This document shows positions 58,801 through 64,000 of a stretch of 64,000 nucleotides of DNA, piece after piece. The stretch lies in contig NW_006921537.1 in the NCBI RefSeq assembly GCF_000340215.1, positions 4,357,646 through 4,421,645 on the forward strand, written 5' to 3'. The notes under the pieces are model-generated. The model did not search any database. It was not told where the DNA came from and worked only from the letters and a program-made list of their open reading frames with translations. Numbering within the stretch: the first letter of the stretch is position 1; the number at the start of each line of letters is the position of its first letter. This DNA is from Pseudocercospora fijiensis CIRAD86. Its lineage: Eukaryota; Ascomycota; Dothideomycetes; Mycosphaerellales; Mycosphaerellaceae. A program made the translations under genes and the position numbers.

Positions 58801-60945
58801 CCGCTTCGTCCTAAAAGAACATCGCGATAGCATTATAGCAGGCGGTTACCCGGTCCTATATAAGCGTAGCGAGAACGGTAAGGACGTATCCTACCGTAAC
58901 TACGGTAAGGAATACCTAAAGACGGGCAAGCGACCTATTAGCGAATACGTCGGAGCGACGAAGCATTATAAGATCGACCTAACTATCTGCGGCGAAGTCT
59001 AATTCTTATAGATAGTAGCTACCGGACGACTCTCGATAGTACGCCTGCCTCTACTAGACTCCTAGCTTAAGGACTATACAGTTTAGCTACTGCTAATCGG
59101 CATAGAACTTAGTACCTAGTCGGCTATATAGCTCTATAAGTAGTACGAGTCGTCCCTTAATTCTAGTAGTCTACCCTACCTACACCGTCGCAACCTAGGT
59201 CGCCTAGCTATTACCTAGGACGTCGTCGCTTACACCTAGCGGTATATTACGGTCCGCAACGTATATACGCTTCGCGGCGAGGGCTATACATCCGCCCTCT
59301 GTACTAATAAGGCGCTTGCGGACACTAAGGCTACTAATGCGTTGCGTACGGAATAGTACGCTTAGCTTACTAGTAGCGGTCGCTACTAGAACGGTACCTA
59401 TACCGCTAATAAGGGCAAAGGCATGCCTCTACTACTCCTTAACCGTTAATACCTAGTAGACTTTAGCCTAGTTTGCTAGCTAACTTAGATCGATCCGGTA
59501 TACGCCTTATCTACCTTTATCGCCTATATCTAGACGCTTAAGGACGGCGCCATCCCTAATAGATTAGAGCCCGCGCTAACGCTATAGTTCTACAATTTGC
59601 CGAAGACGGCCTCTACCGATCTAGTCTTCGATCCTTTAGGCGTCTAGGAGCGTATTATATAGGGCAATACTATTTTCAAGTACGATAAGATAGTAACGAA
59701 TAAGAATTACTAGTAGTATAACATCGACTATACTTAGGATCCTATAGGTGCATTCCTAGTACCGTTACCCGACTACTCGCTAGACGAGGCCGACCTTACT
59801 AACGCGCACCTTTTCGGCAAAATCATCCCTCTAGAGCTCGCGACTCGGGCTAAGCCGGTTGCCCCGCTAACTAAGGCGATCTAGCTAAATTCCTCGCGCG
59901 CGTTACTATCGACTAAGTTAAACACTCGCTAGAAGCTAACCGCTAGCCTGTTCTTAGCGCCTCGCCTACCGTCGAAGATGCCGCTACTGTCTAACCTATT
60001 CTCTACGCCTACGAAGGCTCTAGTTGCGGCTTAGCTACTACCGCCTAATAACACGGTTACGCAGCTGTAGCATAAGCTCCTATCGCTTCCGATATGCTTA
60101 CTACCTTTGCCCGCCCTATAGGAAAACACTATAGGCGCCTACGGACAATACTAATATAATGCGACGGTAATTGGTATACGTACGCTCAATTTACAAGCTC
60201 TCTACTATATGCGCTAGTCCGAGTTAGTAGCAATCGAGGTGTACTAGCTATAATAGATGCTAGCTAAGGCGCAGATCCGCGAAGCAACTAAGCGCTAGAT
60301 AGCTTAGTAGTATCGTCTTTCCGCTACGGTCTTAAAGGAGTCGCTTACGCTATCGCTAACCTATCTTTACTACGATTTCTTACGCGTCGCGCCGCAATAG
60401 GCAATCCCTATACTATACCTAATTAACGAGGACGCTTTTAAGCTACTCGGCGGCGTATAAGGCAATGCTACTAAGAATAAGATCGCAAAGCTTAACATAT
60501 AGATAACCGACTACTTTAAGCTATACGGTGCTATACGCGACGCCGACACGCTACTATTGCTAGGTGCCGACTTCCCTAACATCCCTATCGATTAGTTAGA
60601 CCGCGCTACTACTATAGCGGACGCAGTTAATACCTCGCTATCCGATAATAAGACTATAAAGACCGTCGCGCCTTAGCCGCAGCTAAAGGCGGTTTAGACT
60701 ATACCGACTAGCTTACGCGACGCTCTTCGTAACCGTCGCAATAAGCAAGTATAAGACCGACGCAGTTATTACTAGAGAGACACGATTCTGCACCTAGCAT
60801 TACCGTTCTAGTATACTGTTTGGGCTTAGCCTTTGTACGACGCTATTACGCTCTTTTGCCTTAAACCTTCCTACGGTGCGGCCTACTAAGGACCTTTGTT
60901 TTAGGACACTATAGACAGTGCCGACCTTTTTTGTAGAGGGGGAGG
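55890..60945 (+). pseudogene. Unknown ORF3 of element F, about 1,670 codons
   Basis: A second frame (codon starts 2 mod 3), checked at 56360, 57002, 58142, 59402 and 60902, runs about 5 kb from after the chromodomain to the polypurine tract without a frameshift. Order: a basic helical start (RRGERKVVAF; ASRLYRKADTLDLL); imperfect repeats of about 30-35 residues around APKLEDLTDE, APELENITDKED and TPKLEDIENS (56360-56700); YGIN then LEGFAILATVEGN (about 56808); a Pro/Ser-rich linker (57660-57950); a long folded-looking part (FRLRPRKRIVEHYLVRL near 58225; RNYGKEYLKTGKRPISEYVG near 58897; YTANKGKGMPLLLLN near 59399); and a C-terminal helical part (LRDALRNRRNK near 60714). No Cys/His knuckle, protease, RT or envelope-like membrane segment seen. 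Function unknown. Confidence 0.6.
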
Positions 60946-60946
60946 C
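60930..60946 (+). other. Polypurine tract of element F
   Basis: TTTGTAGAGGGGGAGGC lies immediately upstream of the 3' LTR start TGTTACG, in the correct place for plus-strand priming. Confidence 0.85.
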
Positions 60947-61134
60947 TGTTACGATATAACACTATTGCATATACGATAGCAGGCAGCGGTCACTATCGAC
61001 CGCTACGGTCGCTATTGCTACTAATAGTAGGACTATTATATAGATAGCTTGCCTCGCGGCACCTTAGAGAATACATCAACTTTTGCACCGTACAACCGTT
61101 ACGATACCTTCGTACTGTAACCGTGTGCCTAGCA
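60947..61134 (+). repeat. 3' LTR of element F
   Basis: 188 bp, same length as the 5' LTR. Followed by TAGAA, the second copy of the 5-bp target duplication (first copy 47954-47958). Confidence 0.96.
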
Positions 61135-61890
61135 TAGAAGGGGGATAAGGAATAGCCTAAGTATTACTAGACTATTCTAGAAAAGATATTCTATAAGCGT
61201 CGGAAAGAAATAGTCTAAATATAGCTCTTATAAAGAAAAAGAAGGCTAAGAAGACTCCGATATTATACCTATTTAATAGGTAGGAAGTAGAGGCAGAAGA
61301 GGAAGTAACTACTAAAGTAAAAAAAGAAGAGTTCGATCTCTATCGGCGCGCGGATACGTACTAAACCTATAGGCTCGGAAAGAGGGCTAATAATCTCTAG
61401 ATCTTACCGGTCTTCTAGACGAGTTTAGAGACGATATTCTCGCTATATAGTAGCGGTTAGAGCCTAAGTTTCTAACGATAGCGTCGGTCGCTCGGGACGT
61501 CCTTACTATACTAAGCGTAGGTATAGGCTATAAGAGGTCTTTTAGTATCGATCGTTACTAAAGCCGCTTAAATCGAATATACTCGCCTACTATCTTCGAA
61601 TCTATTATAGTATTCTAATACTATCTCCTCTACTAGAGTCGCTAAGGTAGAATACTAAAGATTATACTATAGGACTTAATCGAGGAATTAGAAAACCTTA
61701 AGATCGAAGCAACCTAGTAGCGCGAAGAGAATACGAAATTTAGTCTAAGCAAAACCCTTATTAGCGATAACGAAGAGAAGGAGGGCGGAGGTAGAAGGCG
61801 ATACTAGGTCGAGAAGCGGAGGCGTATATAGGCTTAGAGTAGCTTTAAAGAGACGAAGCGTTTACGTAGAAGGTAATATAGCCGGTATAG
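61135..61890 (+). pseudogene. hAT transposase C-terminus (hATC dimerisation region)
   Basis: At 61460 the frame reads EPKFLTIASVARDVLTI and then GIGYKRSFSIDRY. These match the hATC signature (P-x-L-A-x-M-A-R-D-x-L-S-I-P...S-x-E-R-x-F-S) at the C-terminus of hAT transposases. It continues SRLNRIYSPTIFESIIVF near 61566, which fits the R-x-x-L-x-P-x-x-x-x-x-L block that normally follows. It is the displaced end of the transposase at 45620-47958. A charged tail of uncertain extent follows. Confidence 0.8.
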
Positions 61891-62059
61891 ATAGCTAGTA
61901 TAGATAGCCGGCGTATATCCCTAATGTATTTCGAATTCCTAAATAGACTTGTTGCTATAGTAACCTACCCCGCTTACCTACTAACTATTTCTAATTCTCT
62001 ATTCGCTCTTCCTCTCCTTCTTCCCTTTCCCTATATTCTTAAAGATAAATATACCTTAA
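61891..62059. other. Pyrimidine-rich spacer, possible promoter of the next frame
   Basis: Starts with tandem TAGCCGG-type motifs (61879-61913), then a CT-rich stretch (CTTCCTCTCCTTCTTCCCTT near 62010) and an ATG at 62060. CT-rich leaders are common upstream of fungal genes, but no direct evidence of function is seen. Confidence 0.35.
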
Positions 62060-62460
62060 ATGTTCGGCTCTTTACGCTATACTAAGTCGGCCGCCTCCCC
62101 TTCCTTTAGCGACTATCCTAAGTACGTATTTAACGAGGACCTACTAAGACGGTTTAATAGAAGACTATTTAATCTAGAAGGCAAGAAGTATAAATATCTC
62201 TTTACGATTATAGGCTTATTAATTTTCTAGGTCCTAGCGATATACCCTCGTCGCCCGAACGTATATAAAGATACCTTTAGAGCTTAAAGGGCAAAGGTAA
62301 AGTAAGCTAAGTATAGGAAGACCGTAGCGAGAACGGGATATTAGAAGAGTAAGACTATCTATAGTATATATAAAGGAAGGGGGTTCCTCGGAAAATAGTA
62401 CCGAAAAATAAGAAGGCTTTAGATAGATAGAAGAAGGCTAAAGCGGCTAAAAAGAGTAGA
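62060..62460 (+). pseudogene. Unknown basic frame preceding the H3-like segment
   Basis: An ATG at 62060 opens a frame reading MFGSLRYTKSAASPSFSDY then FNEDLLRRFNRRLFNLEGKK and a hydrophobic TIIGLLIF, followed by an Arg/Lys-rich stretch with RIP stops. Unrecognised. The following sequence (62455-62530) in another frame reads TKTIIKKSYSSIKKKVKARS, reminiscent of a histone tail. Confidence 0.35.
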
Positions 62461-62514
62461 TAGACAAAGACTATTATAAAGAAAAGTTATTCTTCTATTA
62501 AGAAAAAGGTAAAA

Positions 62515-62842
62515 GCTAGGTCTCGACGATAAAGAAGCGGCGCTTTAAACTAGGTACTATTACCCTTCGCTAGATCCGGCTATTCTAAGATAAAAGAGGG
62601 ATCGAGCTTTTAACCCCTAAGACTCTCTTCTAGCGACTCGTCCGAGAAATTATATTCGATTTTTAGTTTAGTATACGATTTACGGCTTAGGCGATTAGTA
62701 CTCTTTAGAAAGCTATAGAGGCATTTCTCGTAACTAAGTTTAAGCTTTTAAACCTCCTTACTATCTATACGAAGCGGGTTACTCTTTAATATAAAGATAT
62801 ATAGCTTCTAGCTAAAATTCGGCGTCGGTTTATAGCTAATTA
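62515..62842 (+). pseudogene. Histone H3-like fold, RIP-degenerate
   Basis: In one frame the sequence reads KKRRFKLGTITLR-IRLF at about 62532, then IELLTPKTLF-RLVREI at about 62601, and KAIEAFLVTKFKLLNLL at about 62709. TIYTKRVTL-YKDI-LLAKIR follows, before a double stop near 62836. This follows histone H3 from the alpha-N helix to alpha-3: [68 protein letters not shown]. The missing residues are Gln/Pro/His codons at RIP sites. A basic tail-like sequence lies upstream in another frame. Whether it descends from canonical H3 or from a CENP-A-type variant cannot be told. Histone H3 packages DNA with H4 in nucleosomes; this copy is dead. Confidence 0.7.
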
Positions 62843-64000
62843 ATTAGAATTTGTATTTAGTCGTTAGATTAACCTAGGAGGAGGCCTCCTTTCGTATCCT
62901 TCTACTAGCTATAGGTGCCGGCTATATTTCTAATTTTATCTCTACGCTATACCTAAATCTAAGGTACGAAGTAGGAACCTAGCGCCCTATATTTACTTAG
63001 CTATTATAGAGACGAGCTATATTTAGACTAGTTTCTTTATATATCGCGACCTAGCGGGTAGTAAGCGAAAGGGCGATAGAACGTCTATAATACGTATCTT
63101 TTTAGACCTAAGATATAAAGGTTCTAAGCAGCCCTAGCATCCTAACTATAAGAAGATTCTTTAGTATTAGTACTTTAATCCTCTATACTACAAAGTAGAT
63201 AGTAAGTATACGAGAGAGAGACTTTAACGAGGAATTCTTTATAATACGTAGCGCTATTATATAGCTATAGATACGTACTAAGTCCGGCAACTCGAAGACG
63301 AATTAAGATAGTAACCGAGGAGGAGATCGATAGTATATTAGTAGAGTCGAGGTCTTATAAGCGAAGCACGAGATAATATAGACTCTTAGTCGTTTAGAAT
63401 AACGTACTATATAAATAACTAAGCGTACTACTCTTATTTACTTACGACCTATATCCTAGGATACTCTTCTCGTACTTTTTATATACTTTTCTAATACCTT
63501 ACCTAGAAGCGCTCCGCGATAACCGAGTAAATACAAGCTATAGGATTTCCGCTCGGTACCTTAGCCTCCGAGATAGGGCAGAGTTAAATTTAGAGCGATA
63601 GCCGGCACTCGTAGCCGGTATATAGAGACGGTAGTAGGCCTCTTCTTACTAAATAGCTAGCTTGTTTAGTATAGCCTACCGTAGTATAGTCTATATAGAT
63701 ATTTCTTATATTTCCTAGTAATAGGCCTAGGTTACCTATAATATTACTATAACTAGTAAGGGAATTACTAAAGAATATCTCTACTATAGTAGGATACTAT
63801 TATTACTCCGACTATTTATTAAAAGGAGGCTTTCGCCTATTACTATACCGGCTATAGGTACCGGCTATATTTTAAAGTTAGCTATACTTGCCTTTTTTAG
63901 CCGTACCTATCCTTTTTAGCTATACTAACCTTCTTTCCTTACTCTAAGGTTACTATAATATAGGCTTGCGCGACGCTTACTCTATTGCCTAGCGATACCG
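62843..64000 (+). other. Degraded coding-like DNA at the right edge, unrecognised
   Basis: Frames with natural composition are visible (SKRKGDRTSIIRIFLDLRYK near 63058; KKILQYQYFNPLYYKVDSKY with stops near 63150; TSKGITKEYLYYSRILLLL near 63756), interrupted by TAG/TAA. No family recognised. Three tandem TAGCCGG-type motifs lie here (62906-62925, 63599-63622, 63845-63868). It probably belongs to the same repeat as the H3-like segment, which continues beyond the window. Confidence 0.35.

Larger units (their letters stand above)
47959..61134 (+). mobile_element. Complete 13.2-kb Ty3/gypsy LTR retrotransposon F with extra 3' ORF
   Basis: Two 188-bp LTRs (47959-48146, 60947-61134) begin TGTTACGATATAAC and end GTGCCTAGCA. 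The flanks carry a perfect 5-bp target duplication TAGAA, and AGAGGGGGAGGC precedes the 3' LTR as polypurine tract. The LTRs differ at seven sites, all of them CA/TA or TG/TA exchanges. Inside, one frame encodes gag-protease-RT-RNase H-integrase-chromodomain (to about 55830), followed by a second long frame of unknown function to the 3' LTR. About 13 kb is large for a fungal gypsy element, and the extra ORF accounts for about 5 kb of it. Confidence 0.95.
45443..61890 (+). mobile_element. hAT-superfamily DNA transposon, split by a 13.2-kb LTR element
   Basis: Transposase segments at 45600-47958 and 61135-61890 belong to one protein, the hATC dimerisation block lying on the far side of the inserted retrotransposon. 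Terminal inverted repeats were not identified, so both borders are provisional. The left border is placed at a 65-bp repeat shared with 33048-33112, which could be element-end sequence. Confidence 0.75.

Overview
The window looks like a transposon graveyard from a filamentous ascomycete (Pezizomycotina). Nearly all of it carries a saturated repeat-induced point mutation (RIP) signature. CpA and TpG dinucleotides are almost gone and TpA is in excess, while CpG is not depleted. Reading frames that still spell recognisable transposon proteins are peppered with TAG/TAA codons where Gln or Trp is expected. The only long stretch with ordinary dinucleotide use is about 14636-16487, which holds one intact gene, a HAD-superfamily hydrolase on the minus strand. 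I saw no tRNA, rRNA or CRISPR. The species cannot be named from this sequence.

Layout. 1-3389: a Tad1-like LINE entering from the left. 4352-10145: a Ty3/gypsy chromovirus on the minus strand (gag, protease, RT, RNase H, integrase, chromodomain). 10735-14095: a decayed DUF6589-like protein gene on the minus strand, split by a 142-bp LINE 3' fragment with a 17-bp target duplication. 14636-16487: the RIP-free island. 16560-18337: remains of a Ty1/copia element. 18338-22786: a second LINE with both ends and a 19-bp duplication, but lacking most of its endonuclease. 23047-32306: a repeat of unknown class (D) split by a 7.1-kb LTR element (24904-31977). 33120-35395: the front half of a second gypsy element related to the first. 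35396-38860: AT-rich DNA, minisatellites and unclassified remnants. 38860-42851: a second chromovirus on the minus strand, ending at a second, uninterrupted copy of D (42852-44729). 45440-61890: an hAT transposon split by a complete 13.2-kb LTR retrotransposon (47959-61134) with 188-bp LTRs and a 5-bp target duplication. 62060-64000: degraded coding DNA, including a histone-H3-like fold.

The nesting gives relative ages: the 13.2-kb element is younger than the hAT, the 7.1-kb element is younger than D1, and the LINE fragment is younger than the DUF6589-like gene. The most unusual content is a roughly 1,670-codon reading frame of unknown function between the chromodomain and the 3' LTR of the 13.2-kb element. 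The 7.1-kb element shows a parallel arrangement, with unknown frames X1/X2 downstream of integrase. The H3-like frame near the right edge is the other item worth following. Protein residues quoted at stop positions assume RIP (TAG/TAA from CAG/CAA/TGG).
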